From contig NZ_BMRF01000009.1 of NCBI RefSeq assembly GCF_014648495.1, positions 1-64,000 on the forward strand: DNA of 64,000 nucleotides, in the 5' to 3' direction. Below are positions 24,427-33,043 of the stretch, piece by piece. The position numbers and the translations under genes are program-made. The notes under the pieces were generated by a model. That model was not told where the DNA came from. It was given only the letters and a program-made list of their open reading frames with translations, and made no database searches. Position 1 is the stretch's first letter, and every line of letters starts with the position of its first letter. The DNA is from Actinomadura cremea. GTDB taxonomy: Bacteria > Actinomycetota > Actinomycetes > Streptosporangiales > Streptosporangiaceae.

Positions 24427-25095
24427 GTGACGAAGAGGGAATCGGCCGACGTCACGGGGGAGGGGACGGCCGCGGTGGAGCGGCTCAGCCCGCGCGAGGT
24501 GCGCCGCCGGCAGCGGATCGAGCTGGGGCGGGAGCAGATGCTCGAGACGGCCGAGGAGCTGTTCGCCGAGCGCGGCTACTACGCGACCAACCTCAAGGAC
24601 GTCGCGCAGCGGTGCGAGTTCTCGGTCGGCTCGATCTACTCCTTCTTCGACAGCAAGGAGGCGCTGTACCTGGCGGTCCTGATGCGGCGGGGGCCGGGGC
24701 GGCTGGACGACATGAAGCGGCTCGCCGCGACCGGGGGACCGGCGGGCGAGCGGTTCGTCGCGCTGGTCACGGCGGAGCTGGAGCACCGCCGCAAGTACCC
24801 GGCCTGGGCGCAGCTCCACGCCCAGATGACCAAGGTCGGAGCCAGGGAGGTCGCCGACGTCCCGCCGGACTACAAGGACTTCCACCGCGAGACGGTGCGG
24901 ATCCTGGCGGGCGTCGTCGCCGACGGGCAGGCCGACGGGACGATCCGGCCCGGCGACCCGCACGCCCTCGCCCGCATGTGCAGCGCGCTCATCGACAGCT
25001 TCACCCTGATGGACCCGATGATCAGCGACGAGCCGGCGGGCATCGGCGCCGAGGAGTTCCTGACGTTCGTCCGGGAGACCTTCACCGTCGGGTGA
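24427..25095 (+). CDS. TetR-family transcriptional regulator
   Basis: The 222-residue protein starts at GTG behind AAGGAGGGTGCG. It has an N-terminal charged tail and a helix-turn-helix at about 30-80 (MLETAEELFAERGYYATNLKDVAQRCEFSVGSIYSFFDSKEALYLAVL). The ligand domain carries a mammalian-type-free, helical C-terminus ending in EEFLTFVRETFTVG. The DNA-reading helix is aromatic-rich, similar in style to regulators of fatty acid and sterol catabolism. It is convergent with the phosphotransferase operon. It is one of the candidates for reading the GAGAAT operator, with no direct evidence. Confidence 0.88.
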   Translation: MTKRESADVTGEGTAAVERLSPREVRRRQRIELGREQMLETAEELFAERGYYATNLKDVAQRCEFSVGSIYSFFDSKEALYLAVLMRRGPGRLDDMKRLAATGGPAGERFVALVTAELEHRRKYPAWAQLHAQMTKVGAREVADVPPDYKDFHRETVRILAGVVADGQADGTIRPGDPHALARMCSALIDSFTLMDPMISDEPAGIGAEEFLTFVRETFTVG

Positions 25096-25101
25096 GCGCG
25101 G

Positions 25102-25134
25102 GCCCCGGGCGCGGACGAGCGCGCGGCCCGGGGC
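25102..25134. terminator. Hairpin between converging TetR and phosphotransferase genes
   Basis: Perfect 9-bp arms GCCCCGGGC (25102-25110) and GCCCGGGGC (25126-25134) with a GC-rich 15-nt loop lie in the 48-nt gap between the TetR stop and the phosphotransferase stop. Confidence 0.6.
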
Positions 25135-25143
25135 GTCCGGCCG

Positions 25144-26193
25144 TCAGCCCCGGGCCATCTCCTGCTCGGCCTTGGTCCACAGCCGGCCCGCGTAGGCGTG
25201 CAGGCCCTCGCCCATCGCGCGGTTCATCCTCCCGTTGAGCGCGTGGACGAGCGAGCCTTCCAGCAGCGCGGCCAGCCGGAAGCACGCGAGCACCTGGAAC
25301 CAGCGGAAGTCGGACACGTCCCGGCCGGTCAGCGCCGCCCAGTGGTCGACCAGTTCGGCCCGTCCCGGCATGCCGTCCCACGGCCGCAGCTGCGGATCGC
25401 TGCCCGGCGGGTCGCCCTCCTCGCGCCAGGCGGTGAGGATCCACGCCAGGTCGAGGAGCGGGTCGCCGACGGCGGCCATCTCCCAGTCGACGATCGCGGC
25501 GAGCTCGGGGGCGTCGTGCCGGAACATCACGTTGGCGAACTGCAGGTCGCCGTGCACGATGCCGCGGTGCCACTCCTTCGGCCGGTTGCCGTCGAGCCAG
25601 TCCGCGACGACGTCGACGAGCGGCGACTCGTACTCGGCGTAGCCGTCGGTGTCCCGGTAGCCGTGCAGCGTCCGGCGGTACCGGGAGACCTGCTTCTCCA
25701 GCCACCCGTCGGTCCTGCTGAGATCGCCGAGGCCGATCGCGTCGGGGTCCACCGACGCCAGCGACGCGGCACCGCCGACCAGCTCGAACGCCAGCTTCCG
25801 GCGCCACCCCGGGTCGGTGCCGTAGCGGCCGGGAAGGTCGCCCCGCGGCATGAACCCCTCGATCTTCTCCAGGACGGAGAACGGCGCGCCGATCACGTCT
25901 GCGTCCAGGGTGCTCGCGTGCAGCCGGGGGTGCGGGACGGACGTGCCGGCCAGCGCGGTCAGCACGCGGCTCTCCCGCGCGAACGGCTTCGCCGCCCCCT
26001 CGCCCGCGTGCCGCCCGGGTCTGCGCAGCACCAGCTCGGTGCCGTCCGCCCGGCGCATCACGAACAGCAGGTTCTGCGCGCCGCCCTCGAGCGGCTCCAG
26101 CGACGCGACCGGACCGTCCCCGGGGACGTCCGCGAGCCCCGGCCACGCGTTCAGCCGCGCCAGGTCGACGACGGGTTCCTTCGACTCGCTCAT
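25144..26193 (-). CDS. APH/choline-kinase-like phosphotransferase (acyl-CoA-linked kinase type)
   Basis: The 349-residue protein has the aminoglycoside-phosphotransferase fold: N-terminal lobe SLEPLEGGAQNLLFVMRRADGTELVLRRPG, the catalytic loop HGDLQFANVMF (H214, D216, N221), and the metal aspartate D236 in IVDWEMAAVGDPLLDLAW. It overlaps the acyl-CoA dehydrogenase gene by ATGA. Kinases of this type fused or paired with a dehydrogenase domain (ACAD10/ACAD11, and LvaA in levulinate catabolism) phosphorylate 4-hydroxyacyl-CoA. The pairing suggests the same chemistry here; aminoglycoside resistance is unlikely in this context. Confidence 0.85.
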   Translation of the reverse strand: MSESKEPVVDLARLNAWPGLADVPGDGPVASLEPLEGGAQNLLFVMRRADGTELVLRRPGRHAGEGAAKPFARESRVLTALAGTSVPHPRLHASTLDADVIGAPFSVLEKIEGFMPRGDLPGRYGTDPGWRRKLAFELVGGAASLASVDPDAIGLGDLSRTDGWLEKQVSRYRRTLHGYRDTDGYAEYESPLVDVVADWLDGNRPKEWHRGIVHGDLQFANVMFRHDAPELAAIVDWEMAAVGDPLLDLAWILTAWREEGDPPGSDPQLRPWDGMPGRAELVDHWAALTGRDVSDFRWFQVLACFRLAALLEGSLVHALNGRMNRAMGEGLHAYAGRLWTKAEQEMARG

Positions 26194-27515
26194 CGGGCGG
26201 CTCCGGTTCCGGTCAGGCGGCCCGCGAACTTCTTGCGCGCGGCCTCGATGCGGGCGGGCAGGTGGGAGGAGCCGAACAGCCGGTCGTCGGCGGGCTCGGC
26301 GTCCTTGAGCAGCAGGCGGGCGACGACGTCCTTGTGCGACTCGGTCGGGCCGTCCGCGACGCCCAGCACCGGCCCGGCCTGCCACATCTTCGCCAGCGGC
26401 AGCTCGTTGGACACGCCGAGCGACCCGTGCAGGTGCATGGCCCGGTAGAGGACGTCGACGAGCGTCCCGGGCGTGGCGGCCTTGACCGCCGAGATGTGCA
26501 GGCGCGCGGCCCGCGCGTCGGCCGGGTCGCCGGTCGCGTTAGCCCTGTCCACCTGCCAGGCCGCGTGCAGCACCTGCAGGCGGAACTGCTCCAGCTGGAT
26601 CCACGTGTCGGCGAGCGACTGCCGGACGGACTGCTGCCTGGACAGCGGGCCGCCGCGGGTCTCGCGGCTCGCGATCCGCTCGATCATCATCTCCATGGCG
26701 CGCCGGCACTGCCCGACGGAGCGCATCGCGTGGTGCAGCCGCCCGCCGCCGAGCCGCTTCTGCGCGATCGCGAACCCGGTGCCCGGCTCGCCGAGCAGGT
26801 TCTCGCGCGGCACCCGGCAGCCGGTGAAGCGCAGGTAGCCGTGGGCGCCCTCGCCGATGGGCTCGCCGCCGAGGCCGGTCCGGCGGACCATCTCCATGCC
26901 GGGCGTGCCGCGCGGGACCAGCAGCATCGACGACCCCTGGTGCACGGGGACGTCCGGGTCGGTGACGACCATCGCGATGACGAACGCCGCGTACGGGTAG
27001 TTCGAGGCGAACCACTTCTCGCCGTCGACCACCCACTCGTCCCCGTCGAGGACGGCGCGGCAGGTGAACGAGCCCGGATCGGCGCCGCCCGTCGGCTCGG
27101 TCATCGCGTACGTCGACACGATGCGGCCGTCCAGGAGCGGCTCGAGGAACTCGCGGCGCTGCCGCTCGTTGCCGTAGTGCGCGAGGATCTCGGCGTTGCC
27201 CGAGTCGGGGGCCTGCGTGCCGAACACCATCGGCGCCCACTGGGACCGGCCGAGGATCTCGTTGAGTAGCGCCAGCTTGACCTGCCCCATGCCCATGCCG
27301 CCCAGCTCGGGCGAGATGTGCGCCGCCCACAGCCCCTGCTCCCGGACCTGTGCCTGCAACGGCCGGACGACCTCGCGGAAGACCTCGCTGTCACGGTCGT
27401 AGGGCTCGTCGTTGCCCGGGAAGAGCACGTCGATCGGCTCGACCTCCTCCCGGACGAACCGATCCACCCAGTCGAGCTTCGCCTGGAACTCGGGATCGGT
27501 ACTGAAATCCCACAT
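26190..27515 (-). CDS. ACAD10/11-like acyl-CoA dehydrogenase
   Basis: The 441-residue protein is longer than typical dehydrogenases. It has AHISPELGGMGMGQVKLALLNEILG, the FAD loop AMTEPTGGADPGSF, KWFASNYPYAAFVIAMV, MHLHGSLGVSNELPLAKMW and the C-terminal ADGPTESHKDVVARLLLKD. This pattern, with ADGP in place of the EGT motif, fits the ACAD10/ACAD11 and LvaC-like branch. In characterised systems this branch removes phosphate from 4-phosphoacyl-CoA after a kinase acts. The adjacent kinase gene (ATGA overlap) supports a two-enzyme 4-hydroxyacyl-CoA module. An SDR gene lies upstream in the same operon. Confidence 0.87.
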   Translation of the reverse strand: MWDFSTDPEFQAKLDWVDRFVREEVEPIDVLFPGNDEPYDRDSEVFREVVRPLQAQVREQGLWAAHISPELGGMGMGQVKLALLNEILGRSQWAPMVFGTQAPDSGNAEILAHYGNERQRREFLEPLLDGRIVSTYAMTEPTGGADPGSFTCRAVLDGDEWVVDGEKWFASNYPYAAFVIAMVVTDPDVPVHQGSSMLLVPRGTPGMEMVRRTGLGGEPIGEGAHGYLRFTGCRVPRENLLGEPGTGFAIAQKRLGGGRLHHAMRSVGQCRRAMEMMIERIASRETRGGPLSRQQSVRQSLADTWIQLEQFRLQVLHAAWQVDRANATGDPADARAARLHISAVKAATPGTLVDVLYRAMHLHGSLGVSNELPLAKMWQAGPVLGVADGPTESHKDVVARLLLKDAEPADDRLFGSSHLPARIEAARKKFAGRLTGTGAAR

Positions 27516-27581
27516 GCCGTTCGTTCCTTTCGTCGGATTCCTGGTCGGGTTCCGTCCGCGGCGTCGGGACGGTCGGAGCCG

Positions 27582-28343
27582 TCAGGGGATGCCGCCGTCG
27601 ACCCGCAGCGTCGCGGACGTCGTGTAGCTGGAGGCGTCGGAGATCAGGTAGAGCGCGGCGCCGACGACCTCCGGGGGACGACCGATCCGCTGGAGCGCGT
27701 GGGGACGCACCCCCTCGGCGAGTTCCGCGTCGTCCCAGCCGCGGGTCGCCCACGTGGCGAAGGGTCCGGCCATCAGGGTGTTCACCCGCACCTGCGGGCC
27801 CAGCGCCTTGGCCAGGCCCTCGGTGAGGACGTTGAGCCCCGCCTTCGCCGCCGCGTACGGGACGATCGCCGGGCGCGGGCGGATCGACCCCGTGGAGCTG
27901 ACGTTGACGATCGAGCCACGGCCGGCCTCCGCCATCCGTTCCCCGGCGAGCACGGAGAGCCGGAACGGTCCCTTGAGGTTGAGGTTCATCACCGAGTCGA
28001 ACATCTTCTCGGTGACGTCGGCGAGCGAGTCGTAGACCGGGGACATGCCCGCGTTGTTCACCAGCGCGTCGAGCCGGCCGAACCGGTCGTAGACGGCGTC
28101 GACCAGGCCGGGCAGCCGATCCCAGCGTCCGATGTGAACGCCGTAGGGCATCGCGGCGCGCCCGGTCGCCCGCTCGATCTCCCCGGCGGCCGCCGCGCAG
28201 GCGTCGGCGTCCCGGCTGGCGATGACGACGTCGGCGCCGCAGCGGGCCGCGGCGAACGCCATCTCCCTCCCCAGGCCCCGGCTGCCGCCGGTGATCAGTA
28301 CGACCCTTCCGGTCAGGTCGAACAGTTCGTCCGCGAAGCCCAT
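27582..28343 (-). CDS. SDR-family oxidoreductase
   Basis: The 253-residue protein starts at ATG 28343 (MGFADELFDLTGRVVLITGG). It has the NAD(P) motif GGSRGLGREM, NNAG, the catalytic serine region NVSSTGSI and YAAAK, and ends in a standard VDGGIP tail. The residue after the second strand (VIASRD) suggests NADP. It is the first gene of an SDR-dehydrogenase-kinase operon and may form or consume the hydroxyacyl-CoA used by the kinase (inference). Operator site 6 lies 63 nt upstream of the start; alternative upstream in-frame starts would overrun that site. Confidence 0.87.
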   Translation of the reverse strand: MGFADELFDLTGRVVLITGGSRGLGREMAFAAARCGADVVIASRDADACAAAAGEIERATGRAAMPYGVHIGRWDRLPGLVDAVYDRFGRLDALVNNAGMSPVYDSLADVTEKMFDSVMNLNLKGPFRLSVLAGERMAEAGRGSIVNVSSTGSIRPRPAIVPYAAAKAGLNVLTEGLAKALGPQVRVNTLMAGPFATWATRGWDDAELAEGVRPHALQRIGRPPEVVGAALYLISDASSYTTSATLRVDGGIP

Positions 28344-28394
28344 CCTCGTCCTCTCGCCGCCGCCGGCGCGCACCCGCGACCGCCCGCATCCGTG

Positions 28395-28420
28395 TTCTCG
28401 TTTCAGAGAATGCCGTTCTT
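28395..28420. promoter_or_regulatory. GAGAAT palindromic operator (site 6) with a third half-site
   Basis: GAGAATGCCGTTCTT (28406-28420) has two mismatches in the right arm. As at site 5, a TTCTC (28395-28399) precedes it by exactly 6 nt. It lies upstream of the SDR-dehydrogenase-kinase operon. Confidence 0.62.
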
Positions 28421-28505
28421 GGCACGGTAGAGCATTACTCGACCCGGAGGAAGTCCCGGCCTGGCGCGGGGCAGGGAGTGGTCGACCACTCACTTTCGAG
28501 GTCGA

Positions 28506-28531
28506 AGAAAAGGCCGCTCGCGCGAGCGGCC
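28506..28531 (-). terminator. Rho-independent terminator of the TetR gene at 28542
   Basis: A perfect palindrome (GGCCGCTCGC followed by GCGAGCGGCC, 28512-28531) is followed on the minus strand by TTTTCTTC. It lies 11 nt after the TetR stop and is the clearest intrinsic terminator in the window. Confidence 0.82.
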
Positions 28532-28541
28532 GCGGGACGGG

Positions 28542-29132
28542 TCAGGCGGCCGGCGGCGGGTGGCGGCGGAGGTCCCGGGCGAGGGTCCGGGCCCAGGGCG
28601 CGTCGAGGTCCTCGGCGTTCATGGCGACGACGGCGTTGCACAGGAACGTGCGCGCGAAGAAGTCCTGGACCTGCCCGTCCCCGGCCCCCGACGCGGCGCG
28701 GACGTACTCGACCTGCCTGGCGTAGCAGGCGTGGACGGCCGCGCCGATGGCCGGTTCGGCGGCCGCGCAGCCGGCCTGCACCAGCACCATGAGCAGGTCG
28801 CGGTCGGCGACCAGGCGGGCGTACGCCTCCGCCATCGCGGCCAGGATCGCCTCCGGGTCGCCGCTCCCGGCGCGGGCGGCGCCGTCGGCGAGGCACTCCC
28901 GGATCCGCAGCGCGCAGTGGTCCACCACCGCCACGAACAGGGCCTCCTTGTCGGGGAACAGGCGGTACAGGTACGCCTGCGAGATGCCGGCGTGCCCGGC
29001 GACCTCCGTCGTCGTGGTCCCGTAGAAGCCGCGGGCGGCGAACGCGCCGATCGCGGTCCGCAGCACGGTCGCGCGGCGCTCCCCGGCGGTCGACAGTTTG
29101 CGCGGGGCCGGCGTGGCGGGGGTGGGGGACAT
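28542..29132 (-). CDS. TetR-family transcriptional regulator
   Basis: The 196-residue protein starts at ATG 29132. The helix-turn-helix covers about residues 15-65 (ATVLRTAIGAFAARGFYGTTTTEVAGHAGISQAYLYRLFPDKEALFVAVVDH), with a helical effector domain (AMAEAYARLVADRDLLMVLVQAGCAA). The gene is 31 nt from the amidohydrolase stop (29164), so it could be read from that operon or from its own short upstream region, where no strong palindrome is visible. It ends in an intrinsic terminator. It is another candidate for the island regulator. Confidence 0.9.
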   Translation of the reverse strand: MSPTPATPAPRKLSTAGERRATVLRTAIGAFAARGFYGTTTTEVAGHAGISQAYLYRLFPDKEALFVAVVDHCALRIRECLADGAARAGSGDPEAILAAMAEAYARLVADRDLLMVLVQAGCAAAEPAIGAAVHACYARQVEYVRAASGAGDGQVQDFFARTFLCNAVVAMNAEDLDAPWARTLARDLRRHPPPAA

Positions 29133-29163
29133 GTGAGTAATAAACCGATCACACTCGGGGATG

Positions 29164-30552
29164 TCAACCCGGCCAGACTTCCCGGACATTGCCGGACGAG
29201 AGCCGCGCGAGGGCGTCCCGGAGCGGCGTGTGCAGGAGGACCAGATCGGCGGGCGCGCCCACGCGGACGCGGCGCGGCGTTCCGCCCGGGTCGTCGGGCG
29301 GGGAGAGGTACGAGCCGAGCGCGTCCGCCGGGGTGATCGCCTCGTCCGCTCCCAGTACGGCGCCGGAGCGCGTGCGCCGCCGGACGGCCGCGTCCATGAC
29401 GGCCCACGGGTCCACCGGCCCGTACGGGGCGTCGCTCGACAGCCCGACCGGGACGCCCGCCGCGGCGAGCCCCGCGCACCGGTACAGGTCCGGGCGGTCG
29501 GCGGCCGGGACGTCGCGGAGGTAGTCGTCGCCGCGGTCGGCGAGGAACCCCGGCTGGGTGACCACGCGCAGCCCCCGCGCGGCCAGCTCGGCCGCGAACT
29601 CCGGCGGGACGAGCGCGGCGTGCTCGATCCGGTCGCCGGGCCGCGCGCCCGTCTCGTCGAACGCGGCCAGCAGCAGGAACAGCGACTCCCGGGTGACGCA
29701 GTGGACGGCGACCGCGCGGCCCGCGGCGTGCGCGCCGCGGATCCGCTCCGCGAGGTCGTCCAGTGACGGCAGCCCCGAGTCGGCCAGCACGATCTTGTAC
29801 GGCCCGGCGGTGATCCGCCGGTCGAGCGGCTCGGGCGGGCCCTCCAGGGGGACGCCGAGCAGATGGACGCGCGGGGGAAGCGCGCCGTCGCGCACGGCCG
29901 AGCCGATCGAGGCGAGGGCGGTGCCGTCGAGGTCGGGGGTCGCGTCGGTGACGGCGGTGACGCCCAGACCCACCAGCAGGCGGCCGACGGCCGCGAGATC
30001 GACGGGCGGGGACGGCGGCAGGCGGTCGCGGAGCCAGCCGTCCGCCCGCCACAGCCGTCCGGTCGGCGCGCCGTCCGCGTCGCGCTCGATGCCCGGATGG
30101 CAGCCGGAGGCGAGACCCGCCGCGCGCACGGCGGCGGAGTTCAGCGTCCACAGCGCGCCGCTGCGGTGCTGGAGCCGGACGGGACGGTCGGCGCGGAACG
30201 CGTCGAGCCCGGCGGCGTCGAGGTGCCCGGCGACGCCCTCGGCGTAGCCCGTCCCGCGGATCCAGCCGTGCCCGTCGGCCGCCGCGCCGCGCAGCGCCGC
30301 GGCGAGCCCGTCGCGCGTCGTGACGTCCGGCGGCCCGCAGCGGACCGAACGCGCCGCGGCGGCCATGGCGTGCAGGTGCAGGTGGTGGTCGCACAACCCG
30401 GGGAGGAGCGCGCCGCCGCCGCAACCGACCGCCCGTTCGCCGGGCCGCCGCGCCAGCCCGGTGCCGATCTCGGCGATCCGGCCGCGCTCGACCCGCACGT
30501 CCACGCGCGCCCGCCCGCCGACCTCGGCGTCCCGCAGGAGGAGCCCGTTCAT
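29164..30552 (-). CDS. Amidohydrolase (YtcJ-like metal-dependent hydrolase)
   Basis: Taking ATG 30552 gives 462 residues (MNGLLLRDAEVGG); in-frame ATG 30582 and an upstream one at 30681 are possible but lack clear ribosome sites. Features are the N-terminal sandwich VDVRVERGRIAEIG, an intact HxH site (LCDHHLHLHAM), the HCVTRES and RIEHAALV histidine strands, the SSDAPYGP aspartate motif and the C-terminal APADLVLLHTPL. This fits the YtcJ/exoenzyme-regulatory type of amidohydrolases acting on N-acyl or cyclic amide compounds. The link to the catabolic island is positional only. Confidence 0.83.
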   Translation of the reverse strand: MNGLLLRDAEVGGRARVDVRVERGRIAEIGTGLARRPGERAVGCGGGALLPGLCDHHLHLHAMAAAARSVRCGPPDVTTRDGLAAALRGAAADGHGWIRGTGYAEGVAGHLDAAGLDAFRADRPVRLQHRSGALWTLNSAAVRAAGLASGCHPGIERDADGAPTGRLWRADGWLRDRLPPSPPVDLAAVGRLLVGLGVTAVTDATPDLDGTALASIGSAVRDGALPPRVHLLGVPLEGPPEPLDRRITAGPYKIVLADSGLPSLDDLAERIRGAHAAGRAVAVHCVTRESLFLLLAAFDETGARPGDRIEHAALVPPEFAAELAARGLRVVTQPGFLADRGDDYLRDVPAADRPDLYRCAGLAAAGVPVGLSSDAPYGPVDPWAVMDAAVRRRTRSGAVLGADEAITPADALGSYLSPPDDPGGTPRRVRVGAPADLVLLHTPLRDALARLSSGNVREVWPG

Positions 30553-30714
30553 GTCCCTGGTGTCCCGGATCTCGCGCGACATGTCAGCGGCGTCCCGCCC
30601 CGACCCGGAAGCGTGTCGTGAGTCTCGGCGTTTCGCGAGAGCGTCCGCTGAGGCGTCTCGTGTCGCTCGTTCGTCCAGCACGCCGACGGTGTTCGGCTTC
30701 GGTGCGGGCGGCGC

Positions 30715-31917
30715 TCATGGGCACGCGATCCCGAGTTCGCGCAGCACCTCGGCGGTGTCCCGCCCGGACTCGGGCGCGGTCCCGGTGGTCTCGCGCCGTA
30801 CCGGTTCGGCGATGGGCACGAGCCCGCCCGTTCCGGTGTCGAGGGCCCACCCGTCGCCGTGCCGGACGGTGACCGGGGGCGGCCCCGGGTCCGCACCGTC
30901 GAGCGTCGCCGCCACCACGTCCGACATGGCGACGTCCCACAGCACGCCTCCGCCGCCCGGCGGCGCGGACGCCGCGAGCGCGGCGGCGGTGAGGCCGGTG
31001 AGCGGGTCGGCGATCGCGTCGCCGCAGAACAGCGGGGTCCCGTCCGGCTCGCGGCGGACCAGGCCGGAGGCGGCGGCCACGTCGTCGCCGAAGCCGACGC
31101 GGTCGGTGTCCCGCCCGTACGCCGTGATCGACACCCAGGTCGTCCCGGCGGCGACGGCGGCGTCCGCGTCCAGGCCGAACCGGGCGAGCGCGCGCGGCCG
31201 GGACGCCTCGACGACGATGCCGGCCGCGTCCACGAGCGCCGCCATGGCGTCCCGTCCCGGCGCCGTGCCCGGGTCGAGGACGACCGAGCGGTGGCCCGCG
31301 TGCAGCAGCCGGTAGAAGTCCCGGTTCCCCCGGCGGGCGCCGTCCGGGCGCGACGGCGTCTCCACCTTCACGACGCGGGCGCCCGCGAGCCCGAGCAGGT
31401 GCGCGCACAGCGGACCGGCCCACAGCGCGCTGAAGTCGACCACGAGCAGCCCCTCCACGGGGCGCGGCGACAGCGGCGCCGGGACGCGCGGGCGGCGCCT
31501 TCGCCTGACCGGCCCGGCCGCGACGCCGAGCAGTTCGGCGCGTTCCGCCAGTTCGTCGCCGGTGTGCGCGCGCAGCCACGCGGCGACGCCGGGCCACGGG
31601 TCCGCCCCGGTCTCCGCGCCGATCATGGCGCCGAGCAGCGCGGGATCGTCCGGACGGGCGCAGGAGACGGCCGCCCAGCCGTCGGCGGTCGGCAGCAGGC
31701 GGCAGGAGCCCCCGGCCGAGACCGTCCCGCCGCGCCGGTGCCCGGTGAAGGCGGCGCGCTCGGCCAGCAGGCGCGGGCCGTCCACCGGCACCGGCAGCGT
31801 CTCCGCCAGTTCCCGGGCCGCCAGGGCGCCGCGTCCGGGGGGCGCCAGGGGCGGGCCGTCCGGACGTCCGGTCAGCGCGGCCACGCCGCTCGCCGCCCAC
31901 TCGACCTGCCCGGACAT
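30715..31917 (-). CDS. CaiB/BaiF family CoA-transferase (divergent)
   Basis: The 400-residue protein starts at ATG 31917. A divergent N-terminal region of about 165 residues precedes a recognisable CaiB core (PVEGLLVVDFSALWAGPLCAHLLGLAGARVVKVETPSRPDGARRG, DFYRLLHAGHRSVVLD). The order thus looks permuted or fused compared with ordinary members, which begin with that core. The usual catalytic Asp cannot be placed with confidence. It is divergent from the hydratase gene at 31971 across 53 nt, so the two may share a promoter region. It may activate or transfer CoA to a dicarboxylic or branched acid. Confidence 0.72.
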   Translation of the reverse strand: MSGQVEWAASGVAALTGRPDGPPLAPPGRGALAARELAETLPVPVDGPRLLAERAAFTGHRRGGTVSAGGSCRLLPTADGWAAVSCARPDDPALLGAMIGAETGADPWPGVAAWLRAHTGDELAERAELLGVAAGPVRRRRRPRVPAPLSPRPVEGLLVVDFSALWAGPLCAHLLGLAGARVVKVETPSRPDGARRGNRDFYRLLHAGHRSVVLDPGTAPGRDAMAALVDAAGIVVEASRPRALARFGLDADAAVAAGTTWVSITAYGRDTDRVGFGDDVAAASGLVRREPDGTPLFCGDAIADPLTGLTAAALAASAPPGGGGVLWDVAMSDVVAATLDGADPGPPPVTVRHGDGWALDTGTGGLVPIAEPVRRETTGTAPESGRDTAEVLRELGIACP

Positions 31918-31970
31918 GGGCCGACGATACACTCTGCGCCCCTGCCGGATCTTGATCGAAAGGGAGCCCG

Positions 31971-33005
31971 TTGATCGTCTCGATCGAGGACCTGGCCGAC
32001 GGCGCGGCCGGCGCGCCGCTGCTCGGCCCGGACGGCGCCGCGTGCGAGCCGCTCGTGGCCGTCGACCTGTCGGGCGGCGGCACCCCGGCGGTGCTGGAGC
32101 GGGCGGCACGGGCGGCGCGAGACTCCGACCGCATCGTCGTCGGGCTGGGCGACACCGACCCGGTGCTCGTGCAGGCGCTCGACCTCACCCTCACGAGCAC
32201 CGGCGCGGGACGCGCGAGCGTGACCGCCGCCGACCCGGAAGAGCGCCTCGCGGCGATCCGCGCGGCCGTCGCCGCGAACCCGCGCGCCGCCCTGGTGCTG
32301 CGCGAGGTGCTGCGGGCGACCGAGCACCTGCCGGTCCCCGCGGCACTGGACGTCGAGTCGTACGCCTACTCCACGCTGCTCGGCGGGACGGAGTTCGCGC
32401 GGTGGCTCGAGTCCCGCGGGCCCCGCCCGCTCCCGCCGGAGGCCGCCGAGCCCGTCCTGCTCGACCGCGCCGGCGACCGCCTGCACATCACGCTGAACCG
32501 GCCGGAACGCCGCAACGCCTACGGGCGCCAGGTCCGCGACGCCCTCGTGGACGCACTGCGCGTCGCCCGGCTCGACGACGGGATCGCCCGGATCGTCCTC
32601 GACGGGGCGGGGCCCGCGTTCTGCTCCGGCGGCGACCTCGACGAGTTCGGCACCGCCCCCGACCTCGCGACCGCCCACCACGTCCGGACGCGCGCCGGGG
32701 CGGGACGTCCGCTGCACCGGCTCGCGGGACGGACGGAGGTCCGCGTGCACGGCGCCTGCGTGGGCGCGGGCGTCGAACTGCCCGCGTTCGCGGGCCGGGT
32801 CGTCGCCCGTCCGGACGCCGTGTTCCGCCTGCCGGAGATCGCCATGGGGCTGATCCCGGGAGCGGGCGGGACGGTGAGCGTCCCGCGCCGGATCGGCCGC
32901 CACCGCACGCTGTACCTGGCCCTCACCGGCGAGCCGATCGGCGCGGAGGCCGCGCTCGCGTGGGGCCTGGTCGACGAGATCTCCGCGGCCGGTCCCGCCG
33001 GCTGA
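31971..33005 (+). CDS. Enoyl-CoA hydratase/isomerase with extra N-terminal domain
   Basis: The 344-residue protein starts at TTG behind AAAGGGAG. A crotonase domain occupies about 160-340: LNRPERRNAYG, FCSGGDLDEFG, and both catalytic glutamates E269 (GAGVELPAF) and E289 (RLPEIAMGLIPGAGG). The first 155 residues look like a degenerate crotonase half (LVAVDLSGGGTPAVLERAARAA, ALDVESYAYSTLLGGTEFARWL), so the protein may descend from a fusion. It should be an active hydratase or isomerase. It is the only gene on this strand before operator site 7. Confidence 0.83.
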   Translation: MIVSIEDLADGAAGAPLLGPDGAACEPLVAVDLSGGGTPAVLERAARAARDSDRIVVGLGDTDPVLVQALDLTLTSTGAGRASVTAADPEERLAAIRAAVAANPRAALVLREVLRATEHLPVPAALDVESYAYSTLLGGTEFARWLESRGPRPLPPEAAEPVLLDRAGDRLHITLNRPERRNAYGRQVRDALVDALRVARLDDGIARIVLDGAGPAFCSGGDLDEFGTAPDLATAHHVRTRAGAGRPLHRLAGRTEVRVHGACVGAGVELPAFAGRVVARPDAVFRLPEIAMGLIPGAGGTVSVPRRIGRHRTLYLALTGEPIGAEAALAWGLVDEISAAGPAG

Positions 33006-33043
33006 GCGCCCGCGGCACATGCAGAGGCTTGCTCTAACCTAGT

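Noticed and set aside
25144-26193. Aminoglycoside-resistance phosphotransferase
   Set aside because: The fold is shared, but coupling to an ACAD11-like dehydrogenase and lack of resistance context favour an acyl-CoA-linked kinase.
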